DNA of 64,000 nt from Apis mellifera (lineage: Eukaryota; Arthropoda; Insecta; Hymenoptera; Apidae). The translations under genes were made by a program, and so were the position numbers. The stretch covers positions 11,862,963-11,926,962 of the forward strand of contig NC_037643.1 of the NCBI RefSeq assembly GCF_003254395.2. Direction: 5' to 3'. The notes beneath the pieces were generated by a model, which saw only the letters and a list, made by a program, of their open reading frames with translations, was not told where the DNA came from and did no database searches. Numbering within the stretch: position 1 is the first letter of the stretch; each line of letters begins with the position of its first letter. Shown here one piece after another: positions 11,229 to 23,830 of this stretch.

Positions 11229-12100
11229 GTATATTGTATTATAATATTTATATATTGTCATTTGCATAGAAAAAATTCTTTTGTTGGATTTGATATTAAT
11301 CAGCAAAATAGAACTGATATTAATCCGCAAAAACCTTGTTGTTTGTCGCGTACTCCCACTACAATTCCTCTTTCCAACTCTCATGCAGACGTGTGCCGTA
11401 ATGAGAGGGAGTGAAAAAGACCAAGAATAGAAAGAGAAGAAGAATATTATAGAGAGGCTCTTATTGAGAAGTTGTAGTTAGACTTTAATGACTAAAGAGG
11501 GCATTGGAGACATATTTTAGAACACATGAAAAAAAATATTAACTTCAATATATATATATAACAATATTAACATTGATTTGTATTGATTATCATACTAAAA
11601 AATCTTAATATGCTTTTTTTATAAACAGCTTATATATTTTTCTAATAAATTATGATAACTTATATAAAAATTTTGTCTTATCTTTTTAAAAAATTACACA
11701 AAATAATAATTAATTTATAAACTAATTATAATTTATTTTAAACTTAAGTCTCATTTCAAAAATTAAATTTTGTTTTAAATTTTTAAATATATCAGAATAT
11801 TCATTTATTATTAATTATTTATAAAATAATATAAGTTTATCCATTAATTAAATAATAATTATATTTTATATTTTTTTATTAATAAATTTTATATAAAAGA
11901 AAATAAATGATTATAATCATTAATATTTTAATTTTGTAATAATAATTTAATGTTAATTATATATTAATTATATATATTTAATTTTAATTTATTATTTCTA
12001 TTATTTACAATTTCTATTATTTTCTTCTTAAAATACATTTATAATAAAAAAAATAGTATATTAAAAATAAAAAACAAAATTTTATAATAGACAAATATTA
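11229..12100. other. AT-rich spacer
   Basis: Very AT-rich below about 11480. Around 11290-11332 an imperfect direct repeat of TGATATTAATCNGCAAAA occurs twice. No gene is seen. Confidence 0.5.
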
Positions 12101-12139
12101 ATTAATTATAATAAATGAAATTTAAAGAAAGAAAAATTT

Positions 12140-13134
12140 CATATATGGCGCCAACTCTGTTTAGTTATAAAGATCACTATCAGATGGCGTGGCAATTTGG
12201 GCGCCTCTTGTATACACGGAGTTTCCAGGCCCTGAACTTAGTCGCGCGCGGTGAACGTTCCGTCCTACTGTCGAATCTTCGCGCGCGTCTCGTCGAGAGT
12301 GACAGTTCGAAAACTTCTTTTACACGGAAGACAAATGCTATCGTTCGACTCATGAATATCGTTACATTGTCATTAAATTAATGGAATGCGGACAATTTCT
12401 GCGGGTACTTCAAGAAAATATTGTGTTCTCATTACTGATTCAATAAATATCGTAGCAATCTCGAGCGAAATGCATTCGCGTGGAGGCTAAACAGCGGTGA
12501 CTCGTTGCGTTGGAACGACACGGACTTCACGGTATACCGTCCAGTCACGTGGCTTCGAGAATAAAACACGAAGTATAATATCGACGGTATGTCGCGATGT
12601 CAACAACCGGACAGGCAAAACAGTGCCTAAACGTGACATTGGTGCGTGCCTGGTGTGATAAAAGACGACGAACATTGTTTACAGTGTCTCGTGTCATGAT
12701 TGGTCTAGCAATTTATTGTTCCAGTAAAACGAAAAGTGACAAAGAACCATAAATACAATAATATTGACAAGGATTTTCAAAAGTAATATCATATTCTTAT
12801 ATGTGTCGTACGTTATATATTTCATAACGAATAAAAATTCAACGAAACAATTGTGCGATCGACGCGAAGCATGGTGTATTGTTGAAAATTAATCGGCACT
12901 AGTGTGATTATCGGACAAAAGCGAAAACGTGGTACAGAAGTGTCGACGCGCGAATATTCCAAATGCGTCTTGACCGGAAGTTGAGAGTCGCATTGGCAGG
13001 GTGGCAGAGGATGCCCGGCTCGAGGGCAGCGGCGGGAGACGAGGTTGTAGCAGTAGCAGTAGCGTGCGTCAGGCGCTTCGGTAGCAGAGGTTCTCACTGA
13101 GCTGGCTTACCCTGCGGTGGATTTAGGGGGCTGT
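12140..13134 (+). promoter_or_regulatory. mam: Likely mam promoter and 5' UTR
   Basis: An abrupt change from AT-rich to CpG-rich sequence at about 12140 marks a promoter-like region leading into the mam start codon. A stop codon in frame with the mam start lies at 13060-13062, so the coding region does not extend further up. No TATA box or unambiguous initiator could be placed, and the UTR may contain an intron. Confidence 0.5.
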
Positions 13135-13626
13135 ATGGAGGCCGGGGGGCTCCTGCCCCGCCAGCCCCCGCAAGGCCCCCCCGGCACCGCGCCTGGCCCG
13201 ATTTCGGTCTGCGTGGGTCAGGCTCCTAATACTAACACTAATAACAACAACGTAAACAACCTGCAGAATAGCGTCCTAGCTCAATCAGCCGGGATTCACG
13301 ACCTAAACGCAGCCGGCCAGTTGAACATAACCAGTCAACAGCTGCAATTGCAGCAACAAATGGGTCAAGCACCTGGCATGGGTGAGGTACTCACCCCCAA
13401 GAGGCAGGCGGTCGTCGATCGTCTAAGAAGAAGGATAGAAAGTTATCGACGTAGACAAACCGATTGTATACCAAGATTCGATCAAAGCTTCAACGGTCTA
13501 TGCGAACAAAATATTCAAGACACGCTGGTGCTGAAGCAACGTTTTCTCGAAAGTAAGGCAAAACGGCAGGCCAAGAAAACGGACAAGAAGCAAAGCGAGC
13601 CGGTCGGTCTCTCCAGCGTTCACGTG
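13135..13626 (+). CDS. mam: mastermind, first coding exon (MAML N-terminal domain), partial gene
   Basis: Mastermind is the nuclear co-activator that packs onto the Notch intracellular domain and CSL/Su(H) and recruits histone acetyltransferase. This exon encodes 164 residues. It starts with MEAGGL, close to the start of fly Mastermind. A Pro/Gly-rich and Asn/Gln-rich linker (about 8-84) follows, then the MAML N-terminal helix at about 88-147 ([19 protein letters not shown] through [16 protein letters not shown]), with the basic RLRRRIE core that contacts Notch and CSL. The first ATG after an in-frame stop is at 13135. The exon ends in phase 0 at GTG|GTGAGT. The long Gln-rich remainder is not in the window, so it must lie beyond 64000. 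Confidence 0.93.
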
Positions 13627-14260
13627 GTGAGTCATTTACTCTACTTGTTGGCTTTCGCGTCTGTCTCTCGTTGGCGTTCCTCGTCACAATACCACGCTTA
13701 TAGTCGGCGTAGGTGATCACGCTCGTTTGTGCGCGCGCACATGCCGGTCGTCAACCTTCCTTTTCTTACCAAATTTCTTATCACGTGCCTTCTCTTTCGC
13801 GCACGACCTTGTTATTTCGTGCATTCGCTTCCCAGAGAAGATTAATGATATTTCGCGAACAGTATGACGACAACGATGAATTATATCGTTATTGCTATTG
13901 TGTTTGCTCGTCCGGAACGATCGAGTTCTACTCGAAATATTACGATAATCGAGTTTTAACGATGAACGTAAATTATCGATGATATATGTTACAAATTTTC
14001 CTGTTGAAAATAAAACAAACTTATAGGTATTTATGATCGTGAAGCAGGATGAGTATTGTGTAAACGTGCATGCGCGCGCGCGCGCGATCCAGAAACGCGA
14101 TCATTGCGTCATGCGATTGAGAACATCTAAACAGTGTAGTAAGTACATATATAGCGAGTAAGCGGCACTCGGCAACTTGCCGGGTCAAGATTCTACTACA
14201 CAGGTTTGGAATCGAAGCGCGGGCGTAATGAAATACCACGCTCTTTACACCTAACTACCG
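13627..14260. other. Intron start, moderate GC, with a (GC)n tract
   Basis: The sequence just after the donor stays CpG-rich, suggesting that the promoter domain extends into the intron. An alternating GC tract at 14072-14086 could adopt Z-form DNA. The open frames here are compositional. Confidence 0.4.
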
Positions 14261-15880
14261 AGTTTCATTTACAAAGAGCTCGATAGACTCATATTAATAG
14301 CATCTTTTGTCTAAATTTTTGTGAAAATTTAACAAATATCGAGCAGATAATGTTTCAAGATTTGGCATAGTTTTGAATGTTATAAATTATTTCTTGTTTT
14401 TCTTTTTTAAATAGAAGCATAATATTATAAAATGAAAATAAAATAATCAATATATTTTCTTCTTTAATTTCAATTTTTTTCATTTTACGTTTTAATAATA
14501 TATTTTTTAAAAACGTTTCATTTTTCAAGTAAAGAATAAAAAATTTAGCACTGTAATATATTATATAACATATTAAAGAAATTTCTTTTCGTATATTTAA
14601 TACTCTTTTTTTTTTATACAAATTCTCATGCGGTTGAGATACTTTCCAATTTTTTTCTTTTATTCATTTTAAAATAAATTTCTCTAAGAAGAAAATTACT
14701 ATTTTTATTATCAATTTTTATTATCATATTACTCTATTATAATCACTATACAAATAGAAGTTGATTTCAAAGTACATTTATATTAGAAAATATTCGATTT
14801 AGTGTAGATTATCGTTGTTGCTCTATATATGAAGTTTCGAACATATGAGTCATCCAATTAAACGCATAATTTAGCAACTATGTACAATGCATGCAGTCAT
14901 ATGCAAATGCCAATCATATATGAAATTTAATTCATTGTTGTAAATTACCCAGCATTAATTCTTCATTTTAATTAACATATTTTGCATTTTTTTTGTACTA
15001 TAGAAAAAATTAATTGTTTTCAAATTATATAAAATTTTTCTTAAAATTTTTATTATACAAAGTACAGTCTTTATATTAATTATAATATATAAGTAATAAA
15101 AATATTAAAAGATAAAAAAATTAAAGTAAAGTTTTAAAAACGGTAAAATTTTCATTAAAAATATTTTATGCATAATTTCGAACTTTGTATTATAAAATAT
15201 ATAAGTATATTTAATGATATTGATTTTAGAATACTAAAAAATTGAAGTAATATTTAAAAAATGACAATTTCCATCAAGAGAATTTTAAAAATTTGCATAT
15301 TGCATAATCTTGAAGTTAGATATTCTTTTTCTTTTTTCTTTTCTTGCGATATTATTTTTAACATTTTATCTCATTTCAGAGAGAAGTATGATCAACTTAG
15401 GAAATATTCGATAAAAAAATCTTTAAACATTTCTTGCGAAGTATGATACAATACTTATCAAGCAAAAAAAAAAGTCTTATATTTTTTTAAATATTATCTT
15501 GAACATTTTTTGAGTTAAAAAAAAAAATATATATATATTACTTCATTTCAATATTACTACATTCATTTTTAAAATCATTTTCCATGTAACATATGTTTAA
15601 AAATGATACAGTTATATATCATAAATATCTAATAAATCTTACAAGCTTTGTTTTATGAAGTGCAACTAAAATGTTATACTATTCCACGTCGATAAAACTT
15701 GACCTTCCTTTAACAGCTTTTTTTCCAACATTGCGTGGGTTGACAAATAAATATACAATATTTTTCAGTTATCTGAAAAAGTAAAATAACACTTTTTATT
15801 CTAAAATGATAAGTTGTTTTATTTCTGTATAGTTATTTTTTGCATTTAATTTACAAAACTTATAGTTTTAGAAGAAAGAA
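14261..15880. other. AT-rich intronic stretch
   Basis: Homopolymer-rich AT sequence. Nothing functional is seen. Confidence 0.5.
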
Positions 15881-16440
15881 AAAAATGTATGCAAAAAACA
15901 TCAAGGCATGAAAATTTTTCGTTATTAATTTATCTATTTCAATTTGATAATATTTCCCATTCAACAAAATATAATACGCTTACGCTTTCAATTTCAAATA
16001 TGAGCACGGAAATCAACGTCTATATTTTAATTCGAATATTACAATTCGTGTATACAAATATAACACGCATGCAAGACGATATTATAAATTATGGATTCAT
16101 TACAATGTTTCTCGCGGGAAATTGCATCGTGTATCTAATATGCTTTATTTTCCATCCCGATATCGATTTGTATCGCGTTCAAAAAGCGATTCAAAACAGG
16201 TGGATGTGCACTGGTTGTATCGTTAAGTCCGTAGAGTCCGTGGGCTCTCTGCCTACGTCGGTTTACCTGTAGGCGTTCGATTCGAGACGTTCCATATTAA
16301 CCTTGGATTTACGTCAATGCAGGGGCGTTCTACGCTGGTACGTGTAACGTCATTGTCACGAACTTATACGCGATGCGTTTATACCGACCTTCGTGAAGCT
16401 TGCTGACAATCTTTGCTGCAACGAGGTGTAAATATATTTC
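15881..16440. other. Intermediate-GC intronic block with E-box words
   Basis: The composition rises in GC and the block contains CAGGTG (16197-16202) and ACCTGT (about 16265). A 127-codon open frame (15889-16272) has no recognisable domain. The block could be a regulatory element. Confidence 0.25.
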
Positions 16441-18120
16441 CTTGATCTTTTTTTTTCCCCTCCTTTACATTTTCATTTTTTTCATCTCTTTCCTCCTTTT
16501 TTACTATTGTACGAACTACAATATGCTATTCTTTTATGCTATTCTATATATATATATATGTTAAGATTTGATTTGAATAAAAATAAAATTGTAGAATAAA
16601 GAAATTCTTTTTTTGAGGTTAGAATATTAGAACGATGGATTATCGTATCGATTTTAATGATTATAATCGTATGAATGAACTTGAATTTTCATTCGAGTTA
16701 TTCTTGTTGAAATTAGCAAGTATTTGATTCACTATCATCGATTATCTTAGTACTTAATAGCTGTATTAATATTAAAAGTAACAAACTCGTTAGTCGGATA
16801 GATACGAGATTGCCTATAAATCTTGGCTGATTACTTTGCTTATGAAATTATGTTCTATTATAGATTATGAAATTTTGTATAATTAGTTAGTTTCTTTCTT
16901 TTTTTTTTTTTATCATTATTCATTATACTCAAAATATTTATTTAACGTCAAAGGATGTCCGATATAAAATTTACAGAATTTTATTTCCAATGTATATCTC
17001 GTTTCATTAATTCTCTTATATTTTGTTCATTGATTTCGTTACAGAAATTAAACAGAAGAAATTTATATAATATTAATTAATTGATTATTAACCTTTGTAC
17101 ACCACCAATCGAGAAGCCTATTGAATTTTATTTCAATGAATTTCATTTCGTTGATTCCTTTATACTTTGTATGTCGATGTTATTACAAAAATTAAATATT
17201 ATAAGAAATTTAATGTCAGTTAAACGAACATTAAATATCATAAATCGAATGATCAATATATTATTAAATTTTTTATTTAAAAATAATTTTGTTCTAACAG
17301 TAAAAATCCTAAAAATTTGACTATTTTCGATTTTATTTAATAACGAATAAAATAATTTTAAATTTCTTCGAACTCGTTCACTTCGAGCTAATCACAGCAG
17401 TAATCAAAGTAATCGTGTGCTCGAGTCTGTTTGATAAAATAAGCTCTGCTCGTATCGATTTTTAAGTATTAGGAGCATTTGTACATCTCATACGATTTGT
17501 CATATAAAAATCAAATCTTATTTTATTAATTATTTCGATCAAATTTTTTTTCAAACTTTCGACGAGCAATTGATGCATTCTTCAATAATTAATCATATAA
17601 CTTTTGATTTGAAAATTTGAAAATTTCTTGAAATAATCTTAAAAAAAAAAAAGTTATAACTTAAAATTTTGTACTTGGATATAAAATATAATATTGATAA
17701 TAAACGTGTGATGTTATCTAATATTTTATTCAAAGTAAAAATAATAATAACAAATAGAATATAACACGTAAAAAAAAAAAAAAAATCTTAACATATATTC
17801 CTCACGTAATATTCCATACTCACGTAACGTAGAGATCCTATCGAATAAAAAATCTGAATTAGCAAATACAAATTATTTCACATTATAATAAAAACGAAAT
17901 CATAAAAATAATGCACCGACACGCTATTTGCAGAGATGATAAGCAACGATAAATGTCTGGAGGATATTTATACAAATGCTCATTGACGCAACTTTATTTC
18001 TTATCCTCGTGAAAAAAAAAAAAAAAGAAGCAATGTTTCAATCTTTTCATCAAATTTTTTTTTATATATAAATACAATTTCTCACTCACATTTTAATCTA
18101 ACCTAATTCTAACCTAAATT
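16441..18120. other. AT-rich intronic stretch
   Basis: No gene seen. It includes one copy of a diverged dyad element at 17389-17406 (see findings). Confidence 0.45.
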
Positions 18121-18540
18121 CAAACTGTGTAAGTAACCGCATGTCAAGGTTAGTGTTGTCTAAATCTTACAGAGGGCGTTCGAGAAAGAGTAGAGTAGAA
18201 TTTCGTGGCGTGAAAAAGGCGTATATATAACCTAAAATACAAATACACGTCCCTACGTATTTCTTTTATACAAGTAAATCGGTCGGTCGTCGCGCATACA
18301 CACGCGCATTTATTACGCGACGTACACGCCTCATCGTCCAAACTGATCTTATCGAGGGAAAAAGGTAACGGTTAAAATTGTCGTCGCGCGCGAAACTTTT
18401 ATTAGCTTCGTGTGTAATTGGTCGATTAGCTGGATGATAGACTAAATTAAAGGAGAAAGAGAGAGAGAGAGGGGCAGAGGGGGGGAGTGGGAAAGGTAAA
18501 GAGAAAAACTGCTTGTGAAAGTTCAGTAACAACGAGTGTA
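18121..18540. other. CpG-rich block with a TATA-like word
   Basis: A TATATATAA word lies near 18222, followed by CpG-rich sequence and a GA-rich run near 18455-18475. It could be a cryptic or alternative promoter; the evidence is weak. Confidence 0.2.
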
Positions 18541-19001
18541 TATATATATATATATGTTATTCGTTAATTAAACGAAGTTAGTCCGTGTAAAAAAAAAAAA
18601 AACGTGAAAGCAAATTATTATTTATAGCGAGATAAATAAAGAAGTTTGCCAACTTGAGGAATTTTAATTTAAGGCGGGAATTTTAAATATGCGTAAAATT
18701 CATATACGCATGATGATCATAAGTATAGAAATATAAATAAGATTTAATAGCATAAACATTATATTACAACTTATATTTGTAAAAAGTCATTAAATATTGA
18801 TTTTATGCTAATCAAAGGCATATATTTCTATATGGTAGAATTTTATTGTGATATACGTGTAAGTCCATCATAGGATGTTGATAATGTTCGCGATGTAGAT
18901 TACGATGGGTCGGTCTCTCTCTCTTCCGTTATCAGGTCACATTCACGATTTTCAGCTGAAATTAATCATTCTTTTTATCGGCTGTGTTATATTATCGCTC
19001 T

Positions 19002-19027
19002 TTATTATTATTATTATTATTATTATT
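19002..19027. repeat. (TTA)n microsatellite
   Basis: About 8-9 tandem TTA units. Confidence 0.85.
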
Positions 19028-19063
19028 GCGTATTATTAGTCCGTTCTCTACACAACTTTTAAT

Positions 19064-19068
<5 letters not shown>

Positions 19069-19095
<27 letters not shown>

Positions 19096-19096
19096 C
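19069..19096. repeat. (AT)n microsatellite
   Basis: About 13 AT units. Confidence 0.85.
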
Positions 19097-20735
19097 ATTT
19101 TCTCTTCTACTTTCACTGATGAATCTTCCCATCTTTTCATCGATAAAAATTTTGCTTCGCTTTTTTATTTATCTTCCTACGATTTCAATCGATATAGAAT
19201 AAAAATGATGTTTGTAAAAAAATTTAGTTTATCTTTTTTGAGCTTGAATTAATATTGAAATCAGAATATCCATTACGATGATTTACATACATAGCAAAAT
19301 AAAATAAATTTTTTTCTATAACTTTCTCTCTTTCTCTCTCTCTTTCGTAAAAAATAATTCGAAAGATATATATTTTTTTTTTCATACAATACTTAATATC
19401 ACATTAAATAAAAATGTTTTTATCCTTGCTCTATATTTGACCCTCAACTTATAAAACATTATTGTACAAGTTTACGTATACATACAGCGAACGTGGTTGT
19501 TTCACTCATTCATAATGATGGCGACGCGACTGTACTTGCTGCGAACAATGAGTAGCATGAACGGCCCATACTCGCAAACCACAACGTGGGGAAAGCTGTG
19601 GGAATCGCGATTTCCGTTGGGATGTTGACTGCGGTGAACCAGATTCTTCGCGGGCCATCGTCGTCCTTTTCTGTCGTCTTCCCTTCCCTTCGCTCCTCTT
19701 CCTCATCCACGTGTTTCCGATTTGCCCGACAAATTTAGACGTTTCAAACGACACTTATGCGAAAGTGAAGACGAATTACGAACTTTATCGAAGTAACGCA
19801 TTCGCTTGAGAGAAATTGGTTCGAGACAAATGTTATCTTCGTATAAATTAATCGATTTACGATTTGTTTAATCGTATAATTGTATATCTTTTTCATTGTG
19901 TAAAATCATGGTAAAAATTATGGAAAATTTTGATAAGGGAACTATTAATAGGAAGATAAAGAAATATTTGCAAACTTACGTTTTTTATTGAAAATTATTA
20001 GGAATTAATTATGTTTACTTTCTCTGTTTTATATATTTATAATTTTAATATTAATTTTTCGTTTTGCATAATTAATTGATTATAATATCGATGTACTTTA
20101 TTGCTTGTAAATATTGGTTAAAAAAAGTAAGTATTTGAATATTAGTAAAATTATATAAATCAACGAGGAATTAATTATCGAAAGTAACATTTATTATAAC
20201 TTTATGAAATTAAATTATAAATTTAAATTATTTATCGGTTGAAAATTGCTTGTAATTATAATATATTATAATTGTCAATTTATTTGCCAGTTTTTTTTTT
20301 TTTTTTCTTCTATCAAAAAATTATCCTTATCCTAAGAATTTTAAATAACAAAACAATTTCACAACAAATTAATATTAATTTTGTTCCAGAAGTGATAAAA
20401 ACAAAGAAATTAAATTATTCATTTTATTCTATGTATTTTTACCTCTCTCTCTCTGTTTACGTCTCGATGAAATCACTTTATCGTTATTTGTCCACGTTTA
20501 TTCTTATTGAAACTCATCTAGCGACACGTGTCAGAGCATATATATTTCGATAATAAATTTCGAATCGGCGATAGTGGTACTCAACCAAAACAATTTTCGT
20601 TGATCATTCTTCAGCGTCGTCCTCGGTTAGTTAATAATAAATTCAAGGTTATATGTTCGCATTTGTACTTATCCGGTACTCCTCGGCGCAAGTACTTTTG
20701 TGAGTGACTCAGTTGTTGAATGCTGAACAGAGCTG
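19097..20735. other. AT-rich intronic stretch
   Basis: A small GC-richer patch at about 19490-19800 contains TGTGGGAA (Su(H)-like core) near 19596. No gene seen. Confidence 0.4.
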
Positions 20736-22565
20736 CTTGACAAGATTAGATGCAATATTCATATTTTATATATTAAATTAGATCATTTTTTTTAATCAGT
20801 ATTATTTATTCATTTTTCATTTCTTAATAAAAATTCAATTTCCTAAAATATTTTTATATTTCACATCTTTTGTTACAAAGTTATATTGTCAGTATTATTT
20901 TTTTTTCTTATTCCAAATTAATCTGTATTATTTAAGCTTCTTTCATTAGAAACATATAAATATATCATGTATAAATGTTATATCTAATATAATCTTGACA
21001 AGATTAGATGCAATATTCACATTTTATATAGGATATTAAATTAGATCATTTTTTTTAATCAGCATTATTTATTCATTTTTCATTTCTCAATAAAAATTCA
21101 ATTTCCTAAAATATTTTTATATTTTATATATCTTTTGTTACAAAATTATATTGTCAGTATTATTTTTTTTTCTTATTCCAAATTAATTTGTGTTATTTAA
21201 GCTTCTTTCATTAGAAACATATAAATATATCATGTATAAATGTTATATCTAATATAATCTTGACAAGATTAGATGCAATATTCACATTTTATATAGGATA
21301 TTAAATTAGATCATTTTTTTTAATCAGTATTATTTATTCATTTTTCATTTCTTAATAAAAATTCAATTTCCTAAAATATTTTTATATTTCACATCTTTTG
21401 TTACAAAGTTATATTGTCAGTATTATTTTTTTTTCTTATTCCAAATTAATTTGTGTTATTTAAGCTTCTTTCATTAGAAACATATAAATATATCATGTAT
21501 AAATATTATATCTAATATAATCTTGACAAGATTAGATGCAATATTCACATTTTATATAGTATATTAAATTAGATCATTTTTTTAATCAATATTATTTATT
21601 CATTTTTTCATTTGTTAATAAAAATTCAATTTTCTAAAATATTTTTATATTTTATATATCTTTTGTTACAAAGTTATATTGTCAGTATTATTTTTTTTTC
21701 TTATTCCAAATTAATTTGTGTTATTTAAGCTTCTTTCATTAGAAACATATAAATATATCATGTATAAATGTTATATCTAATATAATCTTGACAAGATTAG
21801 ATGCAATATTCACATTTTATATAGTATATTAAATTAGATCATTTTTTTAATCAATATTATTTATTCATTTTTTCATTTGTTAATAAAAATTCAATTTCCT
21901 AAAATATTTTTATATTTTATATATCTTTTGTTACAAAGTTATATTGTTAGTATTATTTTTTTTTTCTTATTTCAAATTAATTTGTGTTATTTAAGCTTCT
22001 TTCATTAGAAACATATAAATATATCATGTATAAATGTTCTAATATAATCTTGACAAGATTAAATGCAATATTCACATTTTATATAGGATATTAAATTAGA
22101 TCATTTTTTTAAATCAGAATTATTTATTCATTTTTTATTTCTTAATAAAAATTCAATTTCCTAAAATATTTTTATAGTCACACATCTTTTGTTACAAAGT
22201 TATATTGTCAGTATTATTTTTTTTTCTTATTCCAAATTAATTTGTGTTATTTAAGCTTCTTTCATTAGAAATATATAAATATATCATGTATAAATGTTAT
22301 ATCTAATATAATCTTGACAAGATTAGATGCAATATTCACATTTTATATATTAAATTAGATCATTTTTTTTAATCAGTATTATTTATTCATTTTTCATTTC
22401 TTAATAAAAATTCAATTTCCTAAAATATTTTTATATTTTATATATCTTTTGTTACAAAGTTATATTGTCAGTATTATTTTTTTTTCAAATTAATCTGTAT
22501 TATTTAAGCTTCTTTCATTAGAAACATATAAGTATATCGTGTATAAATGTTATATCTAATATAAC
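20736..22565. repeat. Seven-copy AT-rich tandem satellite, ~263-bp unit
   Basis: The phrase CTTGACAAGATTAGATGCAA begins units at 20736, 20994, 21259, 21522, 21787, 22049 (A for G in one position) and 22313, giving unit lengths of 258-265 bp. Copies are highly similar, with small T-tract length differences and scattered substitutions. Each holds the HindIII word AAGCTT within TTTAAGCTTCTTTCATTAGA. The array ends after TATCTAATATAA near 22565. There is no open frame. High copy similarity suggests recent amplification or homogenisation. Confidence 0.95.
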
Positions 22566-23300
22566 ATTTTATTCCATCAAGTCAACTTATATGAAAAAGA
22601 TTAACGATGAGATGATACAATCAGCTCGATGAGGGAGATATTAGCTAATGATTCTTTACCACCGCGGTTTCAGATCTCTTCTTCCTTCATGAGCGATCGA
22701 GAACTCAACATTCATTATAGTGGCTCGACAACTCTTATTACAATCTATTAGTTAAACGCCCACTGACAATTTAGAAGCATCGTATCGGTCGTCTGCATCG
22801 CTCCTTTCCCTTCGTCGCGTATAAAATCAAGCCGCGAAACATCGATTCCTCCGACCATTATCCGTTTTCCACGATTTTACATGATATTTCTACTATTTAT
22901 ACATTCGTACATTTTGTAATCAAGATTTGATACAAATTGGTTGAAAGTTTCAAAAGTAAATGATAAAGAAACAACGACAATTGTTTGTTAATTAAAAAAA
23001 GATTATTTTTATTCGTCATATTTCCATTTAAAAAATAAAACATAATCATATCCATTTATATTCCAGATAACAATCTTGCATAATTGCATAATTTATTAAC
23101 TAACGATATTACAAGTAGCAAGTTTTACAAACAGTCGGTAATAAATTAGATTAAGTTAGGTTAGGTTAATTTATCGTACTTGTTTCTATATTTGTCGGGA
23201 CTGCCACTAACTGTGTCCCCATCGTTTCGTGTCCGAGCAGATAATAATAAATCAATCTTGGATCGAAACGCGTGGATAGAAGTGCGATCCTGATAGATCG
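22566..23300. other. Intronic stretch after the satellite
   Basis: Mixed composition, with a telomere-like GTTAGGTTAGGTTA word near 23155. No gene seen. Confidence 0.4.
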
Positions 23301-23477
23301 TAAATTGTCTGGAAAGCTTCATTGACGGGCCGGTTTCCAATTCCTACCAATGAGTCGATCGACTACTCGATGCCCCGGAGAGAAAGAATGACTTGGAAAC
23401 GAGCTTCGTGCCCTCCGTGCGTCGGTGTGACGAGTAACAATGAAGTAGAAACGGTAGAAGCGAAAGGCTGGTGGAGT

Positions 23478-23531
23478 GGGGGAAGCGAGAGAAACAGAGA
23501 GAGAAAGAGAGAAAGAGAGAGAGAGAGAAGG
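23478..23531. repeat. GA-rich simple repeat
   Basis: An interrupted (GA)n/(GAAA)n purine run. GA repeats in insects can bind GAGA-type factors; no further evidence here. Confidence 0.8.
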
Positions 23532-23587
23532 CGCGTGGACTGAACTTTGTTCCACCTACGAGCACAGAACCTGGTTCGTAGTCGACG

Positions 23588-23617
23588 TCTGGTCTGGTCT
23601 GGTCTGGTCTGGTCTGG
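23588..23617. repeat. (TCTGG)6 pentanucleotide repeat
   Basis: Six perfect TCTGG units inside a CpG-rich block (about 23300-23830). Confidence 0.95.
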
Positions 23618-23830
23618 TCGTGACTGAAGCACCTCCACCAAATAGGTCTGCTCACCTTGGACGACAAGTTGACAGAACACCGAGAGAAAAGGTACAGAAG
23701 GATACCGGACCACAGACAGGAGGTGGAGGTTGACGCGTCTTTCTATGCGCATGATTTGCATCACGTGTCACGCACCGAGTTCACCGATTGGCCAGATCTG
23801 ATCTAGACCTCTCACGTGATCCCTCGTTTC

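Noticed and set aside
10893..11414. 173-codon plus-strand open frame as a protein gene
   Set aside because: It crosses a strong splice acceptor, has low-complexity hydrophobic and Ser-rich segments, and shows no family motif; better explained as part of a non-coding transcript or chance.
13111..13134. Start of mam at the upstream in-frame GTG (13117)
   Set aside because: GTG starts are not expected here; the ATG at 13135 gives MEAGGL, matching the known Mastermind N-terminus style.
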